64,000 bases of DNA from Fontibacillus phaseoli (GCF_003337355.1 NZ_QPJW01000013.1:1-64000), one strand, 5' to 3'; shown: positions 1 through 9,381, counted from the stretch's first letter. The notes: generated by a model not told the origin, from the sequence alone. Numbers and translations are program-made.

Positions 1-14
1 TGCTGTGCTGTACT

Positions 15-173
15 CTCATATGGACTACCTCCAGCTAATTTTTATTGTATATTGTTTAGCCTGTAAGTGTCCAAGGTGATTAGGGGGCTTTATAGTTTAG
101 CTGTAGTTTATCCGGTTAATTTGAGAAAAAGGGACTTTCCCTCCAAATTAACTGTAGGTTTTCCAGCTAAATT
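15..173. repeat. Cluster of imperfect palindromes (locus 1)
   Basis: At least two clear units (about 96-122 and 146-173) match the pattern TTAACTGTA, five to seven bases, then TCCAGCTAA. A third unit keeps only its right half (30-40) and a fourth (55-83) is degenerate. The unit centres lie near 27, 68, 109 and 160. The same unit recurs at 23863-24053, 45813-46003 and 62577-62768. No open reading frame is visible here. What lies to the left of the window is unknown, so I cannot say whether this spacer is convergent like the others. Confidence 0.75.
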
Positions 174-234
174 ATAGGCAGAGTCGCTCTTTCGTTTAGT
201 CGCCTTGGTAAAGAGCGATGAACTTAGCAAGAAG

Positions 235-606
235 CAACTCTAATGATATCAGGCAACTCCAGCGGTATTAAGTAACTCTAACGGCATCCAGCAACTCTAA
301 CAGTATCCAGCAACTCTAATGGTATCAGGCAACTCCAGCGGTATTAAGCAACTCTAATGGTATCAGGCAACTCCAGCGGTATCAAGCAACTCTAACGGCA
401 TCAAGCAACTCTAATGGTATGAGGCAACTCTAACGGGATCCAGCAACTTCAGCAGTATTAAGTAACTCTAACGGCACCCGGCAACTCTAACAGTATCAAG
501 CAACTCCAACGGTCCAAGTAACTCTAACGGTATCAAGCAACTCCAACGGAATCCAGTAACCCACGGAAACAAACAACTCCAGCTATCTAGCAACTTAAAT
601 CCAAAG
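235..606. repeat. 19-base tandem repeat array, about 20 units
   Basis: The consensus unit is close to CAACTCTAACGGTATCAAG. It repeats head to tail with no spacers from 235, and the last three or four units (from 557) decay to 16-17 bases. Two subtypes alternate, one with CTCTAA and one with CTCCAG. Nineteen is not a multiple of three and TAA or TAG recurs in shifting frames on both strands, so the array does not encode protein. It ends about 80 bases beyond the 3' end of the minus-strand gene at 688. Its function is unknown. Confidence 0.9.
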
Positions 607-687
607 AATGGCCTGTAACCGCAAGAAGCCGTCCCCAAGATCGGATTGATCCAAGAACGGTTCTTTATCGGTTCGGAAGAGGGGGCA

Positions 688-1059
688 TCATTTGTTCAAG
701 GGCGTACCGCCGCCATATCCGGGATGGTTATAGTCCGTGTTCGAAAGGCTGCTTAGCACGCCCATTTCTATGATGGACCTGCGGGTACGCTCGCTTCCGG
801 TACGGTAAAGGAGAACGTATAGTTCGGTTAGCTGCCGGTTGAAGTGTTCGGTAGCCTCGTCATGATCGGTAGACTTGTAAGGGACGGGCGCGCGTTTGAA
901 GGTATACTCGTCCTCTTTTGACAAGCCGGCGATTTTGTCCTGGAGTAGGGCGAGGTCTTCGTCATCGAGAAGCACTTCGAATTCGGTGGAATCGTTCGGT
1001 ACTTCCTGAATGAGACGGTGCGACACGGATACATAGTAGGGGGTCTTTTGAATAGCCAT
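688..1059 (-). CDS. Hypothetical protein, 123 aa
   Basis: I do not recognise this protein. It is soluble and acidic, with no signal peptide or membrane segment, a central stretch rich in Asp, Glu and Leu, and a Gly-rich C-terminus ending PGYGGGTPLNK. The ATG at 1059 is preferred because a GAGGAGG ribosome site lies eight bases upstream; a TTG two codons earlier would sit too close to that site. It stands alone, divergent from the zinc-ribbon gene at 1272 and flanked at its 3' side by the 19-base repeat array. Confidence 0.75.
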   Translation of the reverse strand: MAIQKTPYYVSVSHRLIQEVPNDSTEFEVLLDDEDLALLQDKIAGLSKEDEYTFKRAPVPYKSTDHDEATEHFNRQLTELYVLLYRTGSERTRRSIIEMGVLSSLSNTDYNHPGYGGGTPLNK

Positions 1060-1271
1060 TGCCAAATCCTCCTCTCTGAAGAACTATGGAATCTACTCTT
1101 TTTTACACGAAGCCTATTCCCCTGAATCAAAGGGCTGATTTTCACAGGAGCGCCAAATCTGGTATGATTACTTCTAGAATTTATAATCCTACATGGATTT
1201 TGTAAGGTAAGGCGGGGAGTTTCCTTGCCGGTAAGGTGTTAAGGAAACAAATGAATGGGAGGATTTCAGTC

Positions 1272-2018
1272 ATGAATTTTTTACAGCGAATTAAAGACGG
1301 TGCTGGGAAAGTGACCGATCGCGCGCAAAACGCAGTGGAAATCGGGCGTCTGAACACACAAATTTCGAATATCGAACGTGAAATGGGACTTTACTTTCAA
1401 CGAATGGGCGAGGTCTTCTACGAGGGATACTCCCGTAAGGATATGTCCAATGCGGAAAAGGAAATGGTGGAGCTCGCTAAAACCTGCGATTTGCTTTCGG
1501 AGGAACGGGATGAAATCCGCTCGAAGATCGCCGAATTGAAAAATGAACGCCTTTGCGGCGCCTGCGGCAAAGCGATTACCGAGGATGCGCTGTTTTGCCA
1601 ATACTGCGGCCATAAGCTGGAAAGATCCAAGCCCGCCGCTGCGGCCGACCGGGTGAAAGAGCCGGATCACGAGCCTGTGCCGACGCAGGAACCGGTGAAG
1701 GAAGTAAAGCCGCTGACCGACCCGCTTGCTTTGTTTGAAGGGCCTGCGAACGATGACACCATTATTTACAGGGAACCTAAGGCGCAGCCGGTGGACGAGG
1801 AACAAGAGGCTCGGCACCAGCGCGAATTGGAACGAGAGCGGGAGCGCCAGGAGGAACTGGACCGCCGCATACGTACCTGGAAAGAGGATGTTGTGCCGAG
1901 GGATCAGGTTTCTTCGACTTTAGAGAGTGCGGTTCCGACGACGAGTTGTCAAATCTGCTCCGCGATACTGGTAAAAGGAACCAAATGGTGCCCGCACTGC
2001 GGTTCAGAGCAGATCTAA
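1272..2018 (+). CDS. Zinc-ribbon and coiled-coil protein, 248 aa
   Basis: The N-terminal 90 residues are heptad-rich and probably a coiled coil. A zinc ribbon follows with ligand pairs C95/C98 and C109/C112. After a charged, Pro/Glu-rich linker (about 120-220), a second ribbon with C226/C229 and C240/C243 closes the chain. There is no signal peptide or membrane segment, so it is probably cytoplasmic. The ATG at 1272 is chosen because GGGAGGA ends eight bases before it; an in-frame start at 1236 lacks a site. Such double-ribbon proteins are common in Bacillales but their role is unknown to me. No clear terminator follows. Confidence 0.8.
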   Translation: MNFLQRIKDGAGKVTDRAQNAVEIGRLNTQISNIEREMGLYFQRMGEVFYEGYSRKDMSNAEKEMVELAKTCDLLSEERDEIRSKIAELKNERLCGACGKAITEDALFCQYCGHKLERSKPAAAADRVKEPDHEPVPTQEPVKEVKPLTDPLALFEGPANDDTIIYREPKAQPVDEEQEARHQRELERERERQEELDRRIRTWKEDVVPRDQVSSTLESAVPTTSCQICSAILVKGTKWCPHCGSEQI

Positions 2019-2333
2019 GTACGTCTTTTTCGAAAAATTCACCAAGTTGTAATATGTGGCGCCTCGTGGCTTGCGGGTTAAGCCGTAGTAAGAGGTAGGC
2101 GCAGAAATCGCCGGCACGGAGATCAGAGAATTTTTCTCTGGCACCGTGCCGCTTGCGTTTCTTTCCGGGAAATAGGTCACCGGGATGAGGCGCGGTAAGC
2201 GGGGGAACGCTTATAAAGATAGTGTCATTAGCTGCATATGATCGTGCGGCGAGTCCTGACCAGACGAACGGGCATTTTTTATGTAGGTTAATACGATTTT
2301 GAAAGCATTTATTTTGAAAGGGGAGTTTAAGCA
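2019..2333. other. Intergenic spacer with a hairpin
   Basis: No convincing gene is visible in this 315-base spacer. A hairpin is formed by CGGCACGG at 2112-2119 and CCGTGCCG at 2144-2151, with an inner CAGAG/CTCTG helix and a T-rich loop. No T-run follows it, so it is not a standard terminator. It may belong to the leader of the gene at 2334. Confidence 0.4.
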
Positions 2334-2639
2334 ATGGAATGCATTGTTCATTTTGAGGTGCATCATCTTCACGAAATCAAGGAATTAAGAGGTCTGATCT
2401 TTCTGGAGGAGGGACAAACTCCTTCCGAGATTGATTTTCTGACGATGTTCGAAGAAATGGGATATAAACTCCGTTTGGAAGATAAGGAAAATCTGGTGTT
2501 CACGCCGGTGGAGCCCGGTGCGAACTACAGTAAGATACGGGTGAAACGCCTCGACACAGGCGAGAAGAGCTACAAGGAAGATAAAGAACTGCGATCGCTG
2601 TTGGGCAATTTGCTGCCGGGTGAATCCAGACCGCTGTAG
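2334..2639 (+). CDS. Hypothetical protein, 101 aa
   Basis: This is a small soluble protein with an alternating acidic and basic C-terminal half and no recognisable motif, signal peptide or membrane segment. A GGGGAG ribosome site precedes the ATG at the expected distance. It lies alone between the zinc-ribbon gene and the xpt riboswitch. I cannot assign a function. It is probably a real gene because of its ribosome site and because it fills the spacer in the same direction as its neighbours. Confidence 0.7.
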   Translation: MECIVHFEVHHLHEIKELRGLIFLEEGQTPSEIDFLTMFEEMGYKLRLEDKENLVFTPVEPGANYSKIRVKRLDTGEKSYKEDKELRSLLGNLLPGESRPL

Positions 2640-2727
2640 TTGCAAAAAGGCAGTTGAAAAAATTCCTCTTTATTTCCCCACCCGGTTTGCGTTATACTTC
2701 TAACATTGCATGAAAAGAAGACTTTCA

Positions 2728-2813
2728 TTTTCATATATTTTTCTCGTATATGTGCAGGAATTGGCCTGCATGTCTCTACCTGATCACCGGAATGATCGGA
2801 CTACGGGGTGAAA
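2728..2813 (+). promoter_or_regulatory. Purine (guanine-type) riboswitch aptamer
   Basis: The element has the CATATA start of P1, the GTATATG segment and a P2 hairpin (2753-2770). These are followed by the conserved J2/3 TCTCTACC (2773-2780), the L3 CCGGAA and the J3/1 ACTACG (2800-2805), and it closes with GTGAAA pairing with TTTCA. The C in ACTA of J3/1 is the base that selects guanine or hypoxanthine rather than adenine in this family. It precedes xpt and pbuX, the classic targets. A possible -10 TATACT lies at 2693-2698; no good -35 is visible. Confidence 0.93.
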
Positions 2814-2899
2814 CCACGGTTGTGGCGGCTGGATTGAGCTGTGTACTTGTGCAGCAGCTTGAACAGAAAGCGGCAACCTGGTTTTTTGCCTTTATCAGT

Positions 2900-2936
2900 C
2901 CATTTTCCGGTTAGGGAGCCGGGAGATGGGCTTTTT
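2900..2936 (+). terminator. Riboswitch-controlled terminator
   Basis: An 11-pair stem (CCATTTTCCGG with CCGGGAGATGG, counting G-U pairs) is followed by GC and five T. It sits between the guanine aptamer and xpt, so it is the expected OFF-state terminator of the expression platform. The antiterminator was not worked out. Confidence 0.85.
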
Positions 2937-2951
2937 CATGCTGTCCAGTGA

Positions 2952-3596
<645 letters not shown>

Positions 3597-3647
3597 CAAA
3601 AAAAATAAGCTAGATCATGGGGGACCATGGGGAGGAGTATTACTACA

Positions 3648-4979
3648 ATGGAACGCGAACGTATTTTTCAAAGAAACCGGCATCCGTTCAAAACGTTTTC
3701 GCTGGGAATTCAGCATGTGCTGGCTATGTATGCGGGGGCCATCATCGTGCCGCTCATTGTCGGCGGAGCGCTGAATTTTACCCACCAGGAATTGACATAT
3801 CTGATCTCGATCGATTTGCTTGCCTGCGGGGTAGCCACCTTATTGCAAGTATGGGGTAACCGCTTCTTCGGCATCGGACTGCCGGTGATGCTGGGTTGTG
3901 CGTTCCAGGCCGTTTCTCCGATGATTGCCATCGGGGGGGAAGCGGGGATGGGCGTTACGGCCATCTATGGAGCGATTATCGCTTCGGGTTTGTTTGTGTT
4001 CCTGTTCTCCGGCTTGTTCGGTAAGCTGATCGCCTTCTTTCCGCCGGTTGTTACCGGATCGGTCGTTACGATCATTGGGGTGACTTTGATCCCTGTGGCT
4101 TTGACCGACCTTGGCGGCGGGAATTTGTCGAAACCGGATTTCGGCAGTCCGAGTAATCTGGCGCTGGGATTCGGAGTACTCGCTTTCGTTATTTTGATGA
4201 ACCGGTATGCCAAGGGTTTTATGCAATCCATTTCCGTTCTGCTCGGATTGCTTGCGGGGACGCTGGTGGCAGGCCTGATGGGTAAAGTGGATCTGACGCC
4301 ATTAAAAGAAGCAAGCTGGTTCCATATGGTCCAACCGTTCTATTTCGGAGTGCCGACGTTTCACGTCTCAGCCATTTTAACGATGATCCTTGTCGCGATC
4401 GTCAGCGTGGCTGAATCCACCGGGGTGTTTATGGCCTTGGGCAAAATCGTGGATAAGGATATTACCTCAAAAGACCTTTCGCGCGGGTATCGGGCCGAAG
4501 GCCTGGCCATTATGCTCGGCGGCGTGTTCAACTCTTTTCCATATACGACGTATTCCCAAAATGTTGGGCTTGTCCAAATGAGCAAGGTAAAAACCCGCGA
4601 CGTCATCGCCGTAGCCGGCGGCCTGCTGATTCTGATCGGCTTTGTGCCGAAGATTGCCGCCCTGACCCAACTCGTGCCGACATCCGTGCTTGGCGGAGCG
4701 ATGATCGCCCTGTTTGGATTGGTGTTATCCTCGGGGATCCGAATGCTCGGAGACCAGGTCGATTTGAACCGGCACGAGAATCTGCTGATTATTGCTTGCT
4801 CGGTCGGTATGGGGCTCGGCGTGACGGTAGTTCCGCAAATTTTTGACGCTTTGCCGGGTTGGCTGCGTATCTTGGTAGACAACGGGATCGTAGCGGGAAG
4901 CTTTACGGCGATTGTGATGAATTTACTGTTTAACGGCTTAAGTGGGGGAAAACAGCAGGAAGCCTCGGCAGAGCAGTAG
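3648..4979 (+). CDS. pbuX: Xanthine permease
   Basis: This is a 443-residue nucleobase:cation symporter of the NCS2 (uracil-xanthine permease) family with about 12-14 hydrophobic segments. It begins after a short basic N-terminus, with GIQHVLAMYAGAIIVP in the first membrane segment. The position directly after xpt behind a guanine riboswitch supports xanthine as substrate. The ATG at 3648 has GGGGAGGAG ten bases upstream; an upstream in-frame ATG at 3627 overlaps that site. The next gene, on the minus strand, ends only 15 bases beyond the stop, and no terminator lies between them. Confidence 0.93.
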   Translation: MERERIFQRNRHPFKTFSLGIQHVLAMYAGAIIVPLIVGGALNFTHQELTYLISIDLLACGVATLLQVWGNRFFGIGLPVMLGCAFQAVSPMIAIGGEAGMGVTAIYGAIIASGLFVFLFSGLFGKLIAFFPPVVTGSVVTIIGVTLIPVALTDLGGGNLSKPDFGSPSNLALGFGVLAFVILMNRYAKGFMQSISVLLGLLAGTLVAGLMGKVDLTPLKEASWFHMVQPFYFGVPTFHVSAILTMILVAIVSVAESTGVFMALGKIVDKDITSKDLSRGYRAEGLAIMLGGVFNSFPYTTYSQNVGLVQMSKVKTRDVIAVAGGLLILIGFVPKIAALTQLVPTSVLGGAMIALFGLVLSSGIRMLGDQVDLNRHENLLIIACSVGMGLGVTVVPQIFDALPGWLRILVDNGIVAGSFTAIVMNLLFNGLSGGKQQEASAEQ

Positions 4980-4994
4980 TCCTGTTGCCATGGC

Positions 4995-5342
4995 TTACAT
5001 GCGATTCAACTGCTTCTCGGCCAATTCGCCGATCCAGGGGAGCTTTAACCATTTACCCTGCAGGGCGGCCAACATCATGATCACCCATAACACCAGGCCC
5101 AGCATGGAGAGCAGCAGATTGACGGCAACGCCGATGATCGGTAAAAATCCGGCTAATGCATGCGCGACCATCAGTCCGGCAAACAGGATGACGGACTGCA
5201 GGGCATGAAACAGCACGAAACGGCTTCGGCGTTCAATGGCCAGAAAGACGACGCCGCCGACGAAGGCGAATAGATAACACAAAAATCCGGCTACATTTTC
5301 GTAAAGCCCGGTTGAAGATTTGAATGGGGACACGGTAAACAC
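4995..5342 (-). CDS. Small UPF0132/DUF4870-type membrane protein
   Basis: The protein has three hydrophobic segments and the family pattern SSTGLYENVAGFLCYLF near the N-terminus, then a basic FVLFHALQS stretch. It is about 115 residues, a normal length for the family, whose function is not known. Two GTG starts are possible: the one used here, and one three codons later (5333) that sits at a better distance from the AGGTG stretch. It is the last gene of a minus-strand group with the glycosyltransferase (34-base gap) and the serine hydrolase. Confidence 0.8.
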   Translation of the reverse strand: MFTVSPFKSSTGLYENVAGFLCYLFAFVGGVVFLAIERRSRFVLFHALQSVILFAGLMVAHALAGFLPIIGVAVNLLLSMLGLVLWVIMMLAALQGKWLKLPWIGELAEKQLNRM

Positions 5343-5376
5343 CTGCTTTCCAATGACGGATAACCTTCCTTAGTAC

Positions 5377-6549
5377 TCAATGTATGACGAGCCTAGGGTC
5401 GGCAGAACCGATGGAGTCAGGTGTTTTCCCTTCGGGCTGAAACCATGTTGCCATAATATCGTTCACGATTGCCTCTGCGGCTTCCGGCTTGCGGAGGCTT
5501 TCCATTTTGGCCTTGACGTTGGACAAGCGGTCCCCGTCCAGGAGCAAGGCCTCGATCTCTTGCCGCAGAGAGTCGGCATCATAGACTATGGGGGCAATCC
5601 CTTTATGCTGCAAATAACGGGCGTTATTCAGCTCTTGGCCCGGAACAGGCCGGTATAGAAAGAGCGGCAGCCGGCAGGCTAATGCTTCAGATAGCGTGAT
5701 TCCGCCAGGCTTTGTAATAATGCAGTCGCTGGCCTGCATTAAAAGAGCAATCTCATTTACGAAGCCGAATGCATGAAAGTCCGGGTGTTCGCCATACACG
5801 GAACTTAGATCCTTGTACAGCTCCTCGTTCCGCCCGCAAACGGCCAAAACTTGATACTTCCCCCCCTCGAGGAGCATTTTGCAGATATCCTTGTTTCCTT
5901 GCATAACTCCGTAAGCCCCAGCCATCAAAAGCACGGTTTTTTTAGCGGGATCCAGCCTTTCGCGGAAAACCGGGGCCGCTTCCCGGACGTGATGAAAATC
6001 CGAGCGAAGCGGAATTCCGCTAGCCAGCACGCGGTCTCCGGAAACGCCCCGGCGCATCATTTCCGTTCTCATATCTTCGGTCGCTACGTAATACCGGTCG
6101 ACGCCAGGATGGATCCATCGGGCATGCACATCGAAATCGGTAATAATATTCACGACAGGCAGGGACAAGCGACTCTTTTTCAAAATATCAGGCAAAGCCA
6201 TCTGAGGGAAGGTGTGTATGAAGAGATCCGGTTCATGCCGGAACATGGCTTCTTTCAACTTGGATGTACCGAACGAATTCAACGCACGCAGGAGAGCAGC
6301 CTCTGGGGGCAGATCCTTGGTCATTTCATAAGCAGCCCCGTAAACGGACGGCAACATCTTGAAACTGCTGTGATAAATGAATTTCGTCAGTTCGTTCAGT
6401 ACAGGATGCGCTTCCGCCAGTAAATCAAGCAGGACGATTTCTTCGATTCCCTTGCTTTGAAAGCAAGCCTCAATCGCTTTGGATGCGCGGTAATGGCCGT
6501 CTCCGTAGCTGGCGTATAAAATCATGATTTTCGGCGGTTTGGCGCTCAT
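5377..6549 (-). CDS. Diacylglycerol glucosyltransferase-type GT28 enzyme (UgtP/MGDG synthase family)
   Basis: The 390-residue protein has the N-terminal MGDG-synthase motif YASYGDGHYRA (12-22) and a C-terminal GT28 nucleotide-sugar site containing ITKPGGITLSEA. Family members add glucose or galactose to diacylglycerol at the inner membrane face, giving glycolipids that can anchor lipoteichoic acid. The ATG at 6549 has GGAGGG six bases upstream. It starts 15 bases after the serine hydrolase gene, so the two are probably cotranscribed. An LTA-synthase-type gene lies 26 kb away. The exact sugar and number of additions cannot be read from sequence. Confidence 0.85.
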   Translation of the reverse strand: MSAKPPKIMILYASYGDGHYRASKAIEACFQSKGIEEIVLLDLLAEAHPVLNELTKFIYHSSFKMLPSVYGAAYEMTKDLPPEAALLRALNSFGTSKLKEAMFRHEPDLFIHTFPQMALPDILKKSRLSLPVVNIITDFDVHARWIHPGVDRYYVATEDMRTEMMRRGVSGDRVLASGIPLRSDFHHVREAAPVFRERLDPAKKTVLLMAGAYGVMQGNKDICKMLLEGGKYQVLAVCGRNEELYKDLSSVYGEHPDFHAFGFVNEIALLMQASDCIITKPGGITLSEALACRLPLFLYRPVPGQELNNARYLQHKGIAPIVYDADSLRQEIEALLLDGDRLSNVKAKMESLRKPEAAEAIVNDIMATWFQPEGKTPDSIGSADPRLVIH

Positions 6550-6564
6550 GGAGAACCCTCCTGT

Positions 6565-7524
6565 TTACATGGGATGAAGTGCGGGCAAGATGATTTTTTC
6601 CAGCAGTGTTTTCGGATTTTTAAAACGGTTGACCCGGCTCTCGGAAGTGAAAACGACGACAGCTTCGAGATCGGGAACGATATAAATTTGCTGCCCGCCA
6701 TGTCCGTGGGCATAGCTGTAACGAATGCCGCCGGTTTCCGCGCTCCACCAGTGAAACCCATACTGTCCATATCCGTTAAAGGACGGAGCATGGGGCGACA
6801 TCGACCTGTCGAGCCAATCGCGTGAAAGCAGGGTCCGGCCTTCCCAGCACCCGCCTTGAAGACATAGGAGGCCGATTTTCAGCAGGTCTCTAGTTGTCAT
6901 ATAGAGTCCGATATGTCCGCTGGAATGGCCCTCCGGGCTTGACGTCCAGATGACTTTGGATATCTGGAGCGGACGAAACAGGTAACGGCGCGCGTACTCC
7001 AAGGCGCTGTATCCTGTCCATTTTGTAAGCAGGACCGATAGCAAGTGCGACCCGGCGCTGCAGTACTGGAATTTCCCGCGCTGCTCCGGTATTACCGGGA
7101 GTCGCAAAATAAAATCGGCCCAGTTTCGGCTGAGATGAAACCGGCGGAGAAACCGTTCCCCTAACCTGGGGCCGGTTTGCCAATACAGCCCGGTCGTCAT
7201 TGTCAGCAGTTCTCGGAGCGTCAGCTCTGACCATAACGGATCGGGGCGTTTCGGTGCGTGGTCATTGACGCTGTTCCAAACCGGTTGGTCAAGGTCGGGA
7301 AGACGACCATGGGCGTCGGCAATTCCCAACAAAATAGAAAGTACGCTTTTGGTCGCGGACCTGAGGTCATGCAGGGTTGAGACGTGATATCCGCTATAAT
7401 AGGCCTCGAACCTTGCTGTTCCGCCTTGGGCCGCGAGAAAGCTCCGTATTTTGGGATAATCTTTGCGGATTGCTTGATCGGCCGCGATCCAGGCCTCTTT
7501 CGCAATGGCTGAGTTCATATGCAT
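6565..7524 (-). CDS. Serine hydrolase, beta-lactamase/class C family
   Basis: The SxxK motif is SATK (S56-K59), in the context LRSATKSVLSILLG. A second motif YCSAG replaces the usual YxN, and HGHGG fits the third (HxG) motif. No signal peptide is seen, so a cytoplasmic hydrolase or esterase role is likelier than a secreted penicillin-binding protein. The family includes esterases and D-aminopeptidases, so the substrate is open. The ATG at 7524 lies close behind AAGGA; an ATG two codons later is equally possible. It heads the minus-strand group with the glycosyltransferase. Confidence 0.8.
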   Translation of the reverse strand: MHMNSAIAKEAWIAADQAIRKDYPKIRSFLAAQGGTARFEAYYSGYHVSTLHDLRSATKSVLSILLGIADAHGRLPDLDQPVWNSVNDHAPKRPDPLWSELTLRELLTMTTGLYWQTGPRLGERFLRRFHLSRNWADFILRLPVIPEQRGKFQYCSAGSHLLSVLLTKWTGYSALEYARRYLFRPLQISKVIWTSSPEGHSSGHIGLYMTTRDLLKIGLLCLQGGCWEGRTLLSRDWLDRSMSPHAPSFNGYGQYGFHWWSAETGGIRYSYAHGHGGQQIYIVPDLEAVVVFTSESRVNRFKNPKTLLEKIILPALHPM

Positions 7525-7924
7525 GGTGTCCTTCCCTTAATATTACGGCGGATTGATTAACTCCGGATAAAATGGGAGCGAATAAATGCCGATATAAACT
7601 TATCTTAACCAGAGTTGTCAAAACTAAATAAGAAAGATTAAACTGGAATAAGAAATAGGTATTTGGAAGAAAGCTGTAACATGAAGCTGAATATGTTACA
7701 ATATGGGAGGTAGTGGTCTTTTCTACTTTTTCATCAAGACATACTGACAATTGCAAGAAGCTGTTCTAACCATGCCCTGATTCACCGGGAAACTGTTCGG
7801 GTATGTATAGTGTCATGCGCCAGCTGAATTGGCTTATCCGCAGGCTGACTTCATGAATAACTGCTTTTTACGCATTCTCGAGATCGGAGCATTGAACTAG
7901 AATCGTTCTGGGAGGGAATTTGGT
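7525..7924. other. Divergent spacer with an inverted repeat
   Basis: This 400-base spacer holds the promoters of the divergent genes at 7524 and 7925. The only clear structure is an inverted repeat, TGTAACAT at 7675-7682 and ATGTTACA at 7693-7700, separated by ten bases. It overlaps a TACAAT that could be a -10. It may be an operator; no regulator can be named. I see no gene. Confidence 0.35.
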
Positions 7925-8113
7925 ATGGCAACGAAAGGTCACAATGAGGTGAAGGAAAGTTTGCGGGAAATGACCCGGATCTTCAAACCGAAAGACCCGA
8001 AAAAGTTCGTGAAGGAATACGTCCGCAAATACCGGATTACCGGAGGGTATGAGGAAGAATTGACGCATCTTGTTGAAATGGAGATGGGGAAGCTGGATTC
8101 ATCCGTTTCCTGA
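7925..8113 (+). CDS. Hypothetical protein, 62 aa
   Basis: This small, highly charged protein (many Lys, Glu and Arg) with predicted helices has no membrane segment or known motif. A GGGAGG ribosome site lies at good distance from the ATG and a strong terminator follows at 8159, so it forms a monocistronic unit. I do not recognise a function. Confidence 0.75.
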   Translation: MATKGHNEVKESLREMTRIFKPKDPKKFVKEYVRKYRITGGYEEELTHLVEMEMGKLDSSVS

Positions 8114-8158
8114 AGGACTGAACAGGTTTTGACAACCAATTAAATGGTTAACTACCGT

Positions 8159-8183
8159 CCCGGCGATAGCCGGGGCGTTTTTT
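8159..8183 (+). terminator. Intrinsic terminator
   Basis: CCCGGC, a GATA loop, GCCGGG, then GCG and six T. It ends the small gene at 7925 and separates it from map. Confidence 0.9.
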
Positions 8184-8267
8184 CATTGGATTCTACATAT
8201 ATTAGAATATCGAGGTTGAATTTAATGAGCTACAGCACAGCTTTGTGTCGCGAAAGGAGTTTGAACA

Positions 8268-9017
8268 TTGAAAATCAACTTAAAGTCAAAAGAAGAAATC
8301 GCGCGGATTCGCGAGGCGGGGGCCATTTTGGCGGAATGCCACAGAGAGATCGCCAAGCTGATCGCACCTGGAGTCACGACTGCGGGAATCGACGCCTTTG
8401 TCGAGTCGTTTTTGGCCGGGAAGGGGGCGACCGCCGAACAGAAGGGCTACCGGGGATTTCCTTATGCTACTTGCGCATCCATTAATGAAGTAGTGTGCCA
8501 TGGTTTTCCCCGGGACGTGAAGTTACGGCAGGGAGATATCGTAACGATTGACATGGTCGTTAACAAGAAGGGGTGGCTTGCGGATTCGGCATGGTCTTAC
8601 CGGGTCGGGGAGGTTGGTCCGGAGGCCGACCGACTGCTCAAAATTACCGAGAAGGCGCTCTATGCCGGAATCGCACAGGCGCTGCCGGGTAATCGCGTCG
8701 GCGATATTGGGTACGCTGTCCAGCGGGTTGCCCAGGAGGCCGGGATCGGGATTGTAAAACCGTTGATCGGGCACGGGATCGGTCAAAAAATGCATGAACC
8801 ACCGGATGTTCCGAATTTCGGCCGTCCTCATACGGGCGCCAAGCTGCAGCCCGGCATGGTCATTACCATCGAGCCGATCTTTACGCTTGGTGAGACCGGA
8901 GCGGTGCTGTGGGACAATGACGGCTGGACGATCCGGTCGGCGGACGGCAGCCTGGGGGCTCATTATGAACATACTTTGGCAATTTTGGAAGAGGGTCCAG
9001 TAATACTTACGTCCTAA
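8268..9017 (+). CDS. map: Methionine aminopeptidase, type I
   Basis: The enzyme removes the N-terminal methionine from new proteins. All five metal ligands are in place: D95, D106, H169 (in GHGIGQ), E202 (in TIEP) and E234 (in YEHT). H78 in CHGFP is the usual substrate-side histidine. The length (249) is normal for a type Ia enzyme without an N-terminal extension. The start is TTG at 8268 with AAAGGAG eight bases upstream. Because it sits alone rather than in the ribosomal-protein cluster, it may be a second map copy of the genome; this is inference. Confidence 0.95.
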   Translation: MKINLKSKEEIARIREAGAILAECHREIAKLIAPGVTTAGIDAFVESFLAGKGATAEQKGYRGFPYATCASINEVVCHGFPRDVKLRQGDIVTIDMVVNKKGWLADSAWSYRVGEVGPEADRLLKITEKALYAGIAQALPGNRVGDIGYAVQRVAQEAGIGIVKPLIGHGIGQKMHEPPDVPNFGRPHTGAKLQPGMVITIEPIFTLGETGAVLWDNDGWTIRSADGSLGAHYEHTLAILEEGPVILTS

Positions 9018-9019
9018 TC

Positions 9020-9043
9020 AGAGAGCTAAGCTCTCTTTTTTTT
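9020..9043 (+). terminator. Intrinsic terminator after map
   Basis: GAGAGC, loop TAA, GCTCTC, then a run of eight T. Confidence 0.9.
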
Positions 9044-9231
9044 GTATTTTAATAATAAAGTTTTGGGAAATGTCAAAAATGAATGAAAAGTGTATTCGGC
9101 TGAAAACGGAGGGGATACGATTCGGTTCAGGAGTCAATTCGGGGGGCGATCCTTAGCTGAAAACGCTCGCAAATCCTTTTATGGCGCGCCTTCTCGGCTT
9201 TTTGAACATTCTGTGAACTGCCTTTGAATCA

Positions 9232-9260
9232 TTGACAAAACAGGGGTTCGATCATATATT
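9232..9260 (+). promoter_or_regulatory. Sigma-A promoter of the cytochrome oxidase operon
   Basis: TTGACA at 9232-9237 and TATATT at 9255-9260 with a 17-base spacer, about 120 bases before ctaC. The rest of the 364-base spacer after map holds only the map terminator and no gene. Confidence 0.85.
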
Positions 9261-9381
9261 TAATAGGTGATTGTTTTAATTGACAGGAGTGCAGTTTCCG
9301 TGCTAAGGCAGGTGGCTTTTATTTGGATATGCTTAAAGCCTGTACATAACCGGGAAGAAAACGGAAAAGTGGGGTAGATCA

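Noticed and set aside
235-606. CRISPR-like array
   Set aside because: Units are only 19 bases, directly adjacent, with no unique spacers, and no cas gene is nearby.
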